Assembly (NCBI RefSeq): GCF_014636295.1
Contig: NZ_BMEC01000013.1
Coordinates: 170,308-234,307 of the forward strand
From: Marivirga lumbricoides
GTDB taxonomy: Bacteria; Bacteroidota; Bacteroidia; Cytophagales; Cyclobacteriaceae
Reading direction: 5' to 3'
Length of the DNA stretch: 64,000 nucleotides
Shown: positions 8,871 to 17,111 of the stretch, piece by piece
How the letters are laid out: each line of letters begins with the position of its first letter
Numbering within the stretch: position 1 is the first letter of the stretch
Program-made: the position numbers and the translations under genes
The notes under the pieces: generated by a model
What the model was told of the DNA's origin: nothing
What the model saw: only the letters and a program-made list of their open reading frames with translations
Databases searched by the model: none

Positions 8871-8954
8871 TTAATTGGACATAACCATACCATTACCGAT
8901 TCCTGCGTGGAATAGATGATAGTAATAGTAATATTGGTTATGCGTCTTGCTCAT
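8871..8954 (-). CDS. Tyrosine-rich leader peptide of the phhA attenuator
   Basis: 27-codon open frame: Met-Ser-Lys-Thr-His-Asn-Gln, then five consecutive Tyr codons (TAT/TAC, 8933-8919), His-Leu-Phe-His and a Gly/Met/Val-rich tail before TAA. The stop lies about 30 bases upstream of the terminator hairpin. A run of codons for one amino acid followed by an intrinsic terminator is the hallmark of ribosome-mediated attenuation as in trp, his and phe operons. Here the sensed residue is tyrosine, the product of PhhA. A short pairing (ATGGTAT in the peptide's 3' part with ATACCA just before the hairpin) might act as antiterminator, but I could not fold it. Confidence 0.8.
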   Translation of the reverse strand: MSKTHNQYYYYYHLFHAGIGNGMVMSN

Positions 8955-9087
8955 TGAATGCAAATATAGTTTCTTTTTTTGGATAACAAAGAAATTTTGT
9001 TTTTAAACGTAGTTGTTCAAAAGTTATCTCTAAAAGTAATTAATATGATTTATACAAAAGAATAGCTACAAATAGGTGTAGCAAACC

Positions 9088-9111
9088 AAGAAGAAGAAGA
9101 AGAAGAAGAAG
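9088..9111. repeat. (AAG)8 trinucleotide microsatellite
   Basis: Eight tandem AAG units, 6 bases past the stop codon of the kinase gene (on the plus strand, in the gap 8955-9117). It is outside any frame I support, so length changes would not alter a protein. The rest of this gap holds the phhA leader and nothing else recognisable. Confidence 0.9.
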
Positions 9112-9117
9112 ATCAAA

Positions 9118-9933
9118 TCAATTTAATCTAAATTTTACCGAATCCAATATTCCTATGAGCTCTAATAATGAACCTGGTCTTTTTTCTACATCTTTTTGAA
9201 GACAAAGCTCAACTATATCGTTAAAAGGTGGTGGAATTTTCTCAATATCATCAATAGCTTTTTCCCTGGCATTTTCGAGAATGCATTCTATTTCAACGCC
9301 CTCCAGTCTGGAACCAAATGGATACTTCCCTAAAAAAAGCTCATAAAACATTACTCCTATAGCCCATATTTCAGATTTCACAGTGTAATCTGAATATAGT
9401 ACCACTTCAGGAGCCATATATTCCGGGGTTGTTCTAGACGATAAAGTATCTGCACCCTCCCAAAATTCAATATCTCCTACTTTTACAATGGGCTCATCTT
9501 CAACCAGATGTACAAAAAAATTAGTTAATTTAATATCTCTGTGCAAGATACCTCTCTCATGTAAAAAATTTAACCCAATAAATGATTGCTTAAAGACATC
9601 AATCACTCTACTGAAACTTATATTGCTTTTCAAGTATTCTATTAAGGTTCCGAAATTCAAATACTCTACTATTTCAGCCACATTAAACTCAAAATGGCTA
9701 GGATCTAGAGATGCAATATCTTTATGATATAAAAGATTTCGATGCGAGAGCCCCTTAAGTTTTTCGAAATTTTGCAAATATTTTTCACGAATTGAATGAT
9801 CAACCCTGGTGAGTTTAACAAGAAAATCAGTGTTATTTTTCCTTATTCTAATAAACCTCATATTAACATCTTCCAATTCGGATACATTTTTCAATTCATA
9901 GCCCTCTAAAAAAGATTTTAATGTAACATTCAT
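9118..9933 (-). CDS. Ser/Thr protein kinase, cytoplasmic, lacking a glycine loop
   Basis: 271-residue Hanks-type kinase domain with no membrane segment or extra domain. Lys40 (FLVKL) is the ATP lysine. The catalytic loop HRDIKLTN is at 131-138 (Asp133, Lys135, Asn138), the DFG position reads DIE (154-156), and APE is at 174-176. The glycine-rich loop is not recognisable, and Phe and Gly of DFG are replaced, so activity may be reduced or altered, although the catalytic Asp/Lys/Asn set is kept. It is the last gene of a four-gene unit, 7 bases after the thioredoxin-like lipoprotein gene. A kinase in a peptide/lipoprotein operon suggests an intracellular signalling or modification step (inference). 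Confidence 0.85.
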   Translation of the reverse strand: MNVTLKSFLEGYELKNVSELEDVNMRFIRIRKNNTDFLVKLTRVDHSIREKYLQNFEKLKGLSHRNLLYHKDIASLDPSHFEFNVAEIVEYLNFGTLIEYLKSNISFSRVIDVFKQSFIGLNFLHERGILHRDIKLTNFFVHLVEDEPIVKVGDIEFWEGADTLSSRTTPEYMAPEVVLYSDYTVKSEIWAIGVMFYELFLGKYPFGSRLEGVEIECILENAREKAIDDIEKIPPPFNDIVELCLQKDVEKRPGSLLELIGILDSVKFRLN

Positions 9934-9940
9934 CTATTCC

Positions 9941-10399
9941 CTAATTTTGAGTGGAAATTTTTTCAAAAACATCTTGTACATTACTTCCATTAATTTCTAC
10001 TTTTTCACTGAAATAACCATTCTTCTTACTAAAGTAAACCGGAAATAGTTGTACGAAGTCGTAGTCCATAAAAAGTAGTTGATCATCTATAAGGAAATTG
10101 GAGTTTTTAAACAATTCTGAAGAAAATAAATGCCCCCATTCTCTTTTATTTTTAGCAACTACTATAAACAAGACTTCCGTATTCATCTTATTATTTTCGA
10201 TAAAGTTTATAGTTCGTTCTATACATGGGGAGCAACCTTGCACAGGAAGTACGACAATTGTACTGAAATTATTTAAACTTAGGTCATCATTTAACTTACC
10301 TATAACCTCAACCAATTTTTCATGAGTTTCTGGTAATCTGGAAGTACAAGAAACACCTAATAATATCAGAATTATATAAGAATTGTAAAACTTAAACAT
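9941..10399 (-). CDS. Thioredoxin-like lipoprotein with CSPC motif
   Basis: 152 residues: signal peptide with lipobox GVSC (Cys18), then a thioredoxin-like fold with a CxxC motif, Cys56-Ser-Pro-Cys59, after a hydrophobic beta strand (STIVVLPVQG). It is anchored to an envelope membrane facing the periplasm. It could oxidise, reduce or isomerise thiols. A likely client in the operon is the small secreted peptide with two cysteines six residues apart (inference). It starts 9 bases after the propeller gene and ends 7 bases before the kinase. Confidence 0.75.
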   Translation of the reverse strand: MFKFYNSYIILILLGVSCTSRLPETHEKLVEVIGKLNDDLSLNNFSTIVVLPVQGCSPCIERTINFIENNKMNTEVLFIVVAKNKREWGHLFSSELFKNSNFLIDDQLLFMDYDFVQLFPVYFSKKNGYFSEKVEINGSNVQDVFEKISTQN

Positions 10400-10408
10400 C
10401 TAAGAATA

Positions 10409-11587
10409 TTAAATTTCTTCTAATTTAAAACACGTGAACCCTGCTTTATCTTCTTTAACATCAGGGTTATTGGGGTTACTGTTTGAAATATAAAGTCCAT
10501 CTTTACTTAAAAAATACATAAAGGATTGATATGTATTATTTTTTAATTTTGTCTCTCCTATCTTATTAAATTTTCTATCCAATATAATAACCGAAATAGG
10601 TTTCCTATGGAAATCGTAAAAATTAGGAGATTCATCTTCTTGTAAAGACAATGGATGCCGAACAAACCTATAGTAAACCTCCCTATATTTGTCGTAAATA
10701 ATACCATCATAATAAGTAGCTTGTAAGGCATATCTTAGATCATATTGGTTACTGGGTTTTCTCATAGGTTCTTGTGGGGCTGTTAAGCTAGAAGTTTTTG
10801 ATAAGTAACCTTTTATTTTTTTATTATCAACATCAAAAACATATATGCTATCTGAAATGGAAAAAGAGTAAACAAATTGATTCTTATGTTTTACGAACGC
10901 ACTAGAAAAGTTAACAGCTGCTACTCCCCAAACGCCATCATTAAATTCTTTGGGGTAAGAATTAAAATATTCAAAATCACCATTATTTAAATTTAGAACT
11001 AAATTGACATTTCCATTGTAATAACTCTTGTCATAAACATCTCTATCAGGAGCAACATTAAAATACATTTTCTTATCAATTACAACAGGTGGAGAAATAG
11101 TAAAAGGTCTAAGCATACCTGTATTTACATTTGGCTTATCATCTCCAAGTAGTCTATAAGTTCTAATAGCCTCACCTAATCCATTTATTAAAGTCACCCT
11201 ATAATAAGAGGAAGAAATTACATAAATAGAGTCCATCGATTGAATAAATAACCCTGTAGGGGTACCTACTGCATTCGGACCTTCTTTATGTAGTAAAATC
11301 TGATTTAGTAACTTTTGATTATTAATATCATAAAAATAAATAGCTGGCTTTTGTTCATTAAGATAAACTAATATTGAAGAATCTTTTTCTTTCTCTAAAA
11401 TAGTTATGAAAGATGTTTTTAATGAGGTTTCTTTATCTAGTTCAAAGAAAACATCATGAGACTCAACTAATTTCACACTATCATTAGCTGATTCAGATAA
11501 CGTCTCCTTTTTTTCTTCATGTTTGGTAATACAAGATGATAAACTGATAAATAAAAGTACAATTGGAAGAAGTTTTACTTTTCTCAT
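10409..11587 (-). CDS. Six-bladed beta-propeller-like lipoprotein (DUF4221/BF3164-like)
   Basis: 392 residues with lipobox LSSC (Cys19). The mature part is a series of about six repeating blocks of beta texture, with the LLHKEGPNAVGTPTGLFI segment near residues 98-115 that is typical of DUF4221/BF3164-type propeller lipoproteins of Bacteroidota. Such proteins are often found beside small NVEALA-type peptides (family knowledge, recalled rather than searched). Here too a secreted peptide gene lies just upstream, across a terminator-like hairpin. Probably a surface or periplasmic binding protein; ligand unknown. Confidence 0.7.
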   Translation of the reverse strand: MRKVKLLPIVLLFISLSSCITKHEEKKETLSESANDSVKLVESHDVFFELDKETSLKTSFITILEKEKDSSILVYLNEQKPAIYFYDINNQKLLNQILLHKEGPNAVGTPTGLFIQSMDSIYVISSSYYRVTLINGLGEAIRTYRLLGDDKPNVNTGMLRPFTISPPVVIDKKMYFNVAPDRDVYDKSYYNGNVNLVLNLNNGDFEYFNSYPKEFNDGVWGVAAVNFSSAFVKHKNQFVYSFSISDSIYVFDVDNKKIKGYLSKTSSLTAPQEPMRKPSNQYDLRYALQATYYDGIIYDKYREVYYRFVRHPLSLQEDESPNFYDFHRKPISVIILDRKFNKIGETKLKNNTYQSFMYFLSKDGLYISNSNPNNPDVKEDKAGFTCFKLEEI

Positions 11588-11603
11588 CTTAAAGGATTGA
11601 TAA

Positions 11604-11638
11604 TAAAAAAGCAGCCAATATTCAGCTGCTTTTTTTTA
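11604..11638 (-). terminator. Terminator-like hairpin between peptide and propeller genes
   Basis: AAAAAAGCAGC / GCTGCTTTTTT (11604-11614 with 11625-11636) around a short loop, flanked by a T run in either direction. It lies 17 bases before the propeller start, within the operon. If only partly efficient, it would make the peptide mRNA much more abundant than the downstream mRNA, as in many peptide operons. Confidence 0.65.
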
Positions 11639-11651
11639 CTTCTAAATTAAT

Positions 11652-11843
11652 TTAATTTTTTTTGGGAGTTACTACCACTGTATCTAAACAGTTACCACCT
11701 GACCCTACACAATTCCATGTATAATCAAGTACTCTTAATGAACTTGCATCCTTAGCTGCTTGAGCTTTATTAGTCTGCATTGCAGAATTTAAACTAAACA
11801 TAGCTACAGCATAAACAACAAATGCTCCTATTACTTTTTTCAT
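11652..11843 (-). CDS. Small secreted peptide with a Cys-x6-Cys loop (NVEALA-like)
   Basis: 63-residue precursor: Lys-Lys start, hydrophobic segment (4-22) and an AQAA cleavage-like site near residue 29, leaving about 34 residues. The mature part has Cys45 and Cys52 separated by a Gly/Ser-rich loop (CVGSGGNC) and a VVVTPKKN tail. Size, signal and genomic place resemble NVEALA-family peptides of Bacteroidota, but the NVEALA motif itself is absent. It may be a peptide signal or structural peptide with an intramolecular disulfide (inference). It is the first gene of the four-gene unit. Confidence 0.65.
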   Translation of the reverse strand: MKKVIGAFVVYAVAMFSLNSAMQTNKAQAAKDASSLRVLDYTWNCVGSGGNCLDTVVVTPKKN

Positions 11844-11862
11844 AATACAATTATTTAGAATT

Positions 11863-11881
11863 AAACATTTATTAAATGTTT
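11863..11881. promoter_or_regulatory. 19-bp palindrome upstream of the peptide operon
   Basis: Perfect inverted repeat AAACATTTA-T-TAAATGTTT, 20 bases upstream of the peptide ATG. Its position in the leader fits an operator for a dimeric repressor or a 5' UTR hairpin. No regulator gene is adjacent. Confidence 0.45.
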
Positions 11882-12043
11882 AAAACCATATCTCTAGAAC
11901 TCCAAGAAACAAAATAAGATTAGCTAGCATTTTCATTTGTCAACGGGGATTCTTGTAGGTTTTGGTTTTAAACTCTATATGCAATTAACTCAATAATAAC
12001 GACTTATCAAAATTAACCACAGATAAATCCGCATACTAAACAA

Positions 12044-12075
12044 AAAACCTCCACAATTTACATTATGGAGGTTTT
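12044..12075 (-). terminator. Intrinsic terminator of dnaN
   Basis: Stem AAAACCTCCA (12044-12053) / TGGAGGTTTT (12066-12075), loop 12 bases, located 25 bases past the dnaN stop on the minus strand, with a T-rich 3' side. The stem is symmetrical and could work in both directions. Confidence 0.8.
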
Positions 12076-12099
12076 CAATATCTTGTTTGTGTTCTTAGT

Positions 12100-13224
12100 T
12101 TAAACGTAGTTGTTCAACATCACAGGCATTACCAGTAAAAGGATGTCTTCATTCTCATCCATATCAGATGGAAAGAGTAAACCAGCTTTGTTAGGTGCCG
12201 ACATATCGATGCTGATTTCTTTGCTGTGTAAATTGTTAAGCATCTCTACCAAGAACTTGGCATTAAAGCCGATTTCAATGTCTTCTCCCTGATGGTCACA
12301 AGCTAAAATCTCATTTGCTTCGTTTGAGAAATCTAAATCTTCTGCAAAAATCTGTAATTCACTACCTGCAATTTTCAACCTTACCTGGTGAGTAGTTTTA
12401 TTGGCATAAATGCTGATCCTCTTTAAAGAGGACATGAATTCCTGCCTGTTAATCGTCATTTTAATGTTGCTTTCAGCAGGAATTACGTTTTCATAATCCG
12501 GGAAACGCTCGTCCACCAGGCGACAGATCATTTTAATATTATTGAACTTGAAATAAGCATTGGACATATTAAATTCCACTGACACATTCACGTTTTCAGC
12601 CGGAAGACAGTTCTTTAATAAGGACAAAGCTTTTCTTGGTATGATAATTCCAGTTCCGGCATCTGAGGCAATGTCTACTCTTCTGTAGCGAATTAAACGG
12701 TTACCGTCTGTAGCTACAAAAGTGGTATTGGTTTCATCAAATTTAACATACACACCACCCATTGCAGGACGTAACTCATCGTTACTTGTAGCATAAATGG
12801 TATGGTTAATGGCTGTTGAAAGTATATCCGCTGAAATATCTACAGTATCAGGGTTGTCAACCTCCTGTACTTTTGGGAAATCAGTAGCGTTTTCACCTGC
12901 TAATTTATATCGTCCGTTGTCGGAACTGATTTCAATGCTGTAAGTTTCTAAATCAATAGAAATGGTGATTGGTTGCTCCGGAAGGTTCTTTAAAGTATCC
13001 ATTAAGATTCGGGCCGGAACTGCAATATTTCCATTTTCAGAAGCTTCCACATCAATCTCTGTGATCATGGAAGTCTGTAAATCAGAAGCAGTAATAGTCA
13101 GAAGACCATCCTGTATTTCAAATAAAAAATTCTCCAAAATGGGCACCACCGGGTTAGTGGTAATCACCCCATTAATGGCTGAAATTTGCTTAAGCAGTGC
13201 GGATGAGGAAACTATAAATTTCAT
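12100..13224 (-). CDS. dnaN: DNA polymerase III beta subunit (sliding clamp)
   Basis: 374-residue ring-forming clamp that tethers polymerase III to DNA. The standard start MKFIVSSSALLKQISAI, the ATDGNRL motif of domain 2 near residue 170, and a C-terminal VMPVML segment that forms part of the partner-binding pocket are all present. Length is typical. It is transcribed alone here with its own terminator; dnaA is not in the window. No anomalies. Confidence 0.97.
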   Translation of the reverse strand: MKFIVSSSALLKQISAINGVITTNPVVPILENFLFEIQDGLLTITASDLQTSMITEIDVEASENGNIAVPARILMDTLKNLPEQPITISIDLETYSIEISSDNGRYKLAGENATDFPKVQEVDNPDTVDISADILSTAINHTIYATSNDELRPAMGGVYVKFDETNTTFVATDGNRLIRYRRVDIASDAGTGIIIPRKALSLLKNCLPAENVNVSVEFNMSNAYFKFNNIKMICRLVDERFPDYENVIPAESNIKMTINRQEFMSSLKRISIYANKTTHQVRLKIAGSELQIFAEDLDFSNEANEILACDHQGEDIEIGFNAKFLVEMLNNLHSKEISIDMSAPNKAGLLFPSDMDENEDILLLVMPVMLNNYV

Positions 13225-14464
13225 TTCTTATTGGTTTATCTGTTGGGTCTGTGATAAAGTCCACAGTGCTACCCCTTCGGTATCGGTTTATTTCTTCTAA
13301 CAAAGTTAGAAATTAATTTGCAAATCTATACTTTATCCAACATTTAGCAAATAATAAATAAACTCACTCCTGATTTATCTGCTACAAATCTTACCTTCTC
13401 TCGCCCGATTAGTCAGGACAGGCTAAGAATAAAGGCGAGAGATCTACTTCAAATTAACTCTTTTCAAATTAACTCTTTTATTTAAATTACTATTTTTATC
13501 TACTATCAATATTTTGAATGATTGCCTTCAATATTCCCTTCTCTTTTGTAAAGAGAAGGGTGGTTCCTCGCCAGCTGGCGAGGAACCGGGATGAGTTACA
13601 GATTATCAAAAGTTAGAATCTTTATATTGAATGAAAACAGTAATCGGTAGTTGTTTTTACTGCACTCTATTAATCATGCTTAGTAATTTCTATAAAACTT
13701 TAAAGCTTAAAAAGACACCCCTATAATCCCCTTAAGGGGATAGTTTGCACTGATTTACAACAGCGGAAAGTCTTAAACCTGTGCTAAAAATCCCCCCTTA
13801 CCCCCTTTGAAATAAAAGGGGGAGAGATCTGCTGAGTGAATTTTAATTTTTCTACTAACAGCAACTAAATGTCAGACATTGTATGATTTAATTTTCCAGC
13901 AGTGTTCTACTTCATTAAACTCTCCTTTTCAGGAAAAAATTTATTCCCTCTTGCAATAGGAATAGCTCCCCACTGATTTTCAAACTGTACTAAAAAAGAT
14001 AGCTTATAATTCCCTTGAAGCAATAGTTTCCTACGGTATACAATAGTGGGAAGTCCTGAGCCTGTGCTACAATCCCCCTACCCCCTTTGAAGTAAAGGGG
14101 GAGAGATCTGCTGAGTGAACTTTAACTTCTCTACTAACAGCAACTAAATGTCAGACATTGTATGATTTAATTTTCCAGCAGCGTTCTACTTCATTAAACT
14201 TTCCTTTTCAGGGAAGAATTTATTCGCTCTTGCAATAGGAATAGCTCCCCACTGATTTTCAAACTGTACTAAAAAAGATAGCTTATAATTCCCTTGAAGC
14301 AATAGTTTCCTACGGTATACAATAGTGGGAAGTCCTGAGCCTGTGCTACAATCCCCCTACCCCCTTTGAAGTAAAGGGGGAGAGATCTGCTGAGTGAACT
14401 TTAACTTCTCTACTAACAGCAACTAAATGTCAGACATTGTATGATTTAATTTTCCAGCAGCGTT
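13225..14464. repeat. 1.2 kb repeat-rich gap: tandem 279-bp units with echoes of the DUF4340 gene tail
   Basis: Three direct repeats of period 279: 13822-14100, 14101-14379 and 14380-14553, the third running into the DUF4340 gene. Copies 2 and 3 are almost identical; copy 1 is more diverged. A still weaker half unit is at about 13700-13821. Each full unit contains an echo of the last 89 bases of the gene (stop-codon equivalents at 13907 and 14186) and a C-rich hairpin (CCCCCTTT...AAAGGGGG). Also present: a hairpin CCCTTCTCTTT/AAAGAGAAGGG and the palindrome GGTTCCTCGCCAGCTGGCGA at 13562-13587. No gene seen. Confidence 0.85.
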
Positions 14465-15418
14465 CTACTTCATTAAACTTTCCTTTTCAGGGAAGAATTT
14501 ATTCGCTCTTGCAATAGGAATAGCTCCCCACTGATTTTCAAACTGTACTAAAATAGCATTAAAGTCTGGGACTGTGTAGAATGTCATTTCAAGATTTTTG
14601 GATGCATCCAAGGCTTTTATTTTGATGATTCCCTTTTTTGAAAAACTATCACGATAATTAAACACCTCATTCTCTTCTGTAAGATATTGGTCTACATAGA
14701 AATAGTTGAATTGCTCTACAAAGTCCATCACTTTCACACTATCTGCTTGCGGATGATTCCACTTTAGCAGGCCTTCATCGTAAGAGAATTTTATTGAATC
14801 ACCTTCTTCTTCTTCTTCTTCGGCAATGGTAAGGCTCACCACATTCTGCCATGTTCCGCTAAATACAGTTCTGTCGCGCCAATCATTGGCTTTTACTTCG
14901 AAAATACCTGCCACGTAACTCTGGTAGCCCGGTAATTGCATCAAATAAACTTCTCCATCTTTTACAAAATAGGAACTTATAGTGCTTATATCTCCACCGG
15001 CAGTAAACTCATTTACCAGACTCTGCTCGCCATACAACTGCACCTGAATTCCTGAATCCAGCACCTGTTGTTTAATTCGCTCGCTTTCTTCTCCTGTAAC
15101 CACTCTCTGCACAGAAATTCTCTCCATAAGTGCCATTAGGACTTCTTTCATAGAAGGATCAAGCGCAAAAGTATCGTTCACCTGCCAGTTCTCCCCTTCT
15201 TTTTCCAGCACATTATTCACTTTTGCAGATTGCATACTGATTTTTGTAAGCGATTCCCGAGGGTTGGTAACAGCAAAGAGCTCTTTATCAAAAGTAGTGG
15301 ACTTCTGTTGGTAAGGATTATACTGAAAAGCCCAGATACTGGCTACTATTAAAACAGCTAACACTGCCAGTAAAGCAATATTTTTTTTCTTCTGCGACTT
15401 ATCCATTGAACTTAGCAT
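14465..15418 (-). CDS. DUF4340 domain protein of the gld ABC cluster
   Basis: 317 residues: one N-terminal membrane helix (about 12-32), then a periplasmic beta-rich domain of the DUF4340 type that in many bacteria sits next to GldG-like ABC components (family knowledge). An acidic run of six Glu occurs near residue 200. It overlaps the gldG-like gene by 20 bases, so it is part of the same operon. The terminal 89 bases of this gene are repeated twice downstream, which may be a recombination scar. Role presumed accessory to the ABC transporter. Confidence 0.75.
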   Translation of the reverse strand: MLSSMDKSQKKKNIALLAVLAVLIVASIWAFQYNPYQQKSTTFDKELFAVTNPRESLTKISMQSAKVNNVLEKEGENWQVNDTFALDPSMKEVLMALMERISVQRVVTGEESERIKQQVLDSGIQVQLYGEQSLVNEFTAGGDISTISSYFVKDGEVYLMQLPGYQSYVAGIFEVKANDWRDRTVFSGTWQNVVSLTIAEEEEEEGDSIKFSYDEGLLKWNHPQADSVKVMDFVEQFNYFYVDQYLTEENEVFNYRDSFSKKGIIKIKALDASKNLEMTFYTVPDFNAILVQFENQWGAIPIARANKFFPEKESLMK

Positions 15419-17111
15419 ATTTACGTTTGCGCCAGAAATACCTTAGCACTCCAAAAATAATGATCATAAAAATTGGCAGTGCTACATTCAGCAATTGAAT
15501 AGCCAACTTATTATCAGCTATTTTCACTTTATCCAGCGGACGAATTTTAAATTCTTTATTTCTTGTGATAATGAGCCCGTCATCCTCCAACAGGTAATTC
15601 ACCATATTCAGGATCAGCTGATCGTTGGCAAAGGGTGCAGGATGGCGTGCATAAGGATCGACCCCTAAAGGAAATGGTGTGGCTTTTTCTTTGTCCATTT
15701 CACTTAGCAAAAGATCTCCGTCAGAGGCTACAATAATCGCATTGGCTGTACTATTGCTTAATAACTCTGTATTTTCCCTATCCTCAGGTTTTAATCTGTT
15801 TTTGTAGGCTGATGAAAACTCTCCTTCCAACAGATAGGCAACAGGCACATTTTTAAGGTTGAAATTCTCTGGTACTATATCAGTTTTCAAATCCTCAAAG
15901 TTGATGTGGACAGGTCCTTTTAACCTTCTGGTATAATCTGAAGTGCTAATCAAAGGAGTCTTTTTGATGTCTGATGCTGTAACAGTATCAATAGAACTTA
16001 CAAACTTACCATACACCGCATTTAAATTTCTTACGATGGGGTGTGGTGCATAATTATTAAGGATGATGTAATAAGGCCACGGCAACAGTTGAATCTGAGG
16101 TTTATCGCCCATATTTCCGGTAACAATCGGGAAATTGCCACTGTTGACATCCTGAAGTACATCTTTATTGACCCTTACTCCATATTTAAATAAAATCTCG
16201 TCCAGGTTGGTTTCAATAGGTAATGCCATGGCGCCATACTCTCTGATGCTATCTACTGAAATAGATAATCCATCCAGGAAAAAGAGAGGTTTTCCTCCTC
16301 GCATGATGTATTGATCAATATCATACAGTTCCGAATTACTGAAGGTCTGAGTGGGCTTAATGAAAAGTGCTGCATCAAATTGTGAAAGTTTAGACAGATC
16401 ACTCAAGGGAAAGAGGTCAAATTTATCTTCCAGCGTAGTTCTTAAACCGCTGAGTTGCTGGCCAGCAGGCTCACCGTGTCCCTGAACAATGGCGATTTTC
16501 TTTCTCTCTGAATTGGTGAGGTTTTTAATAGCTTGCGCCAATTCATATTCCAGGTTTTCAATGGATTGATTTATGGCTTCCCTGGCTCCTGCTGCATTAT
16601 TTCCGGAAAGTAATATCACAGGCTCACTGCGCCCTTTGTAGGTTATTTCGGCTCCGGGAAATATCAATTTTTGCGATTTTCTACCTTCTTCCGTGTCAAA
16701 TACATTGGTCGGCTGAATGCCTTTATCAATTAATACCTGGTAAAACTGATTTCTGGCTTTTGCCGATTCTGCCTGGTCAGGATTGACAAAGCTGTACTGA
16801 ATATTTCCGTAGGCATACTCTTTAAACTGATCTAAAGTCTGCTTGATGGCTGTTTGTAAGCGGGAAAATTCTGCGTTGATATCTCCGGCAAGGTACACTT
16901 CCACATAGAGCGGCTCCTCCAGGTTTTGAAGCAAAGATTGTGTAGCTTCACTCATGGTGTAGCGGTTTTCTTCCGTTAAATCCCAGCGGATAACTGTAAA
17001 CCTCACCAAAAAATTGATCAGCAAAAGCAAAAACAATGCGATGAGAAACTTTAGGGTATATTCTGTTGATTTTCGCTTTAAGAATTCCATTTCTTCATTT
17101 TTAAAATCCAA
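15399..17111 (-). CDS. gldG: Gliding motility ABC transporter auxiliary component GldG
   Basis: 570 residues, close to the known GldG size. One membrane helix near the N terminus (about 20-42), a large periplasmic ABC_transp_aux region (IAIVQGHGEP near 206-216, FLDGL and a P-rich central part), and a C-terminal membrane helix (about 540-560) followed by basic residues. It works with GldA and GldF, which in Flavobacterium are needed for gliding. It overlaps gldF by 34 bases. An alternative start eight codons in (MEFLKRK) would reduce that overlap. Confidence 0.85.
   Translation of the reverse strand: MDFKNEEMEFLKRKSTEYTLKFLIALFLLLLINFLVRFTVIRWDLTEENRYTMSEATQSLLQNLEEPLYVEVYLAGDINAEFSRLQTAIKQTLDQFKEYAYGNIQYSFVNPDQAESAKARNQFYQVLIDKGIQPTNVFDTEEGRKSQKLIFPGAEITYKGRSEPVILLSGNNAAGAREAINQSIENLEYELAQAIKNLTNSERKKIAIVQGHGEPAGQQLSGLRTTLEDKFDLFPLSDLSKLSQFDAALFIKPTQTFSNSELYDIDQYIMRGGKPLFFLDGLSISVDSIREYGAMALPIETNLDEILFKYGVRVNKDVLQDVNSGNFPIVTGNMGDKPQIQLLPWPYYIILNNYAPHPIVRNLNAVYGKFVSSIDTVTASDIKKTPLISTSDYTRRLKGPVHINFEDLKTDIVPENFNLKNVPVAYLLEGEFSSAYKNRLKPEDRENTELLSNSTANAIIVASDGDLLLSEMDKEKATPFPLGVDPYARHPAPFANDQLILNMVNYLLEDDGLIITRNKEFKIRPLDKVKIADNKLAIQLLNVALPIFMIIIFGVLRYFWRKRKYAKFNG

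Noticed and set aside
13822-14553. Regular repeats considered as a CRISPR array
   Set aside because: The units are 279 bases, without short repeats or variable spacers, and contain a gene tail. No cas genes seen.
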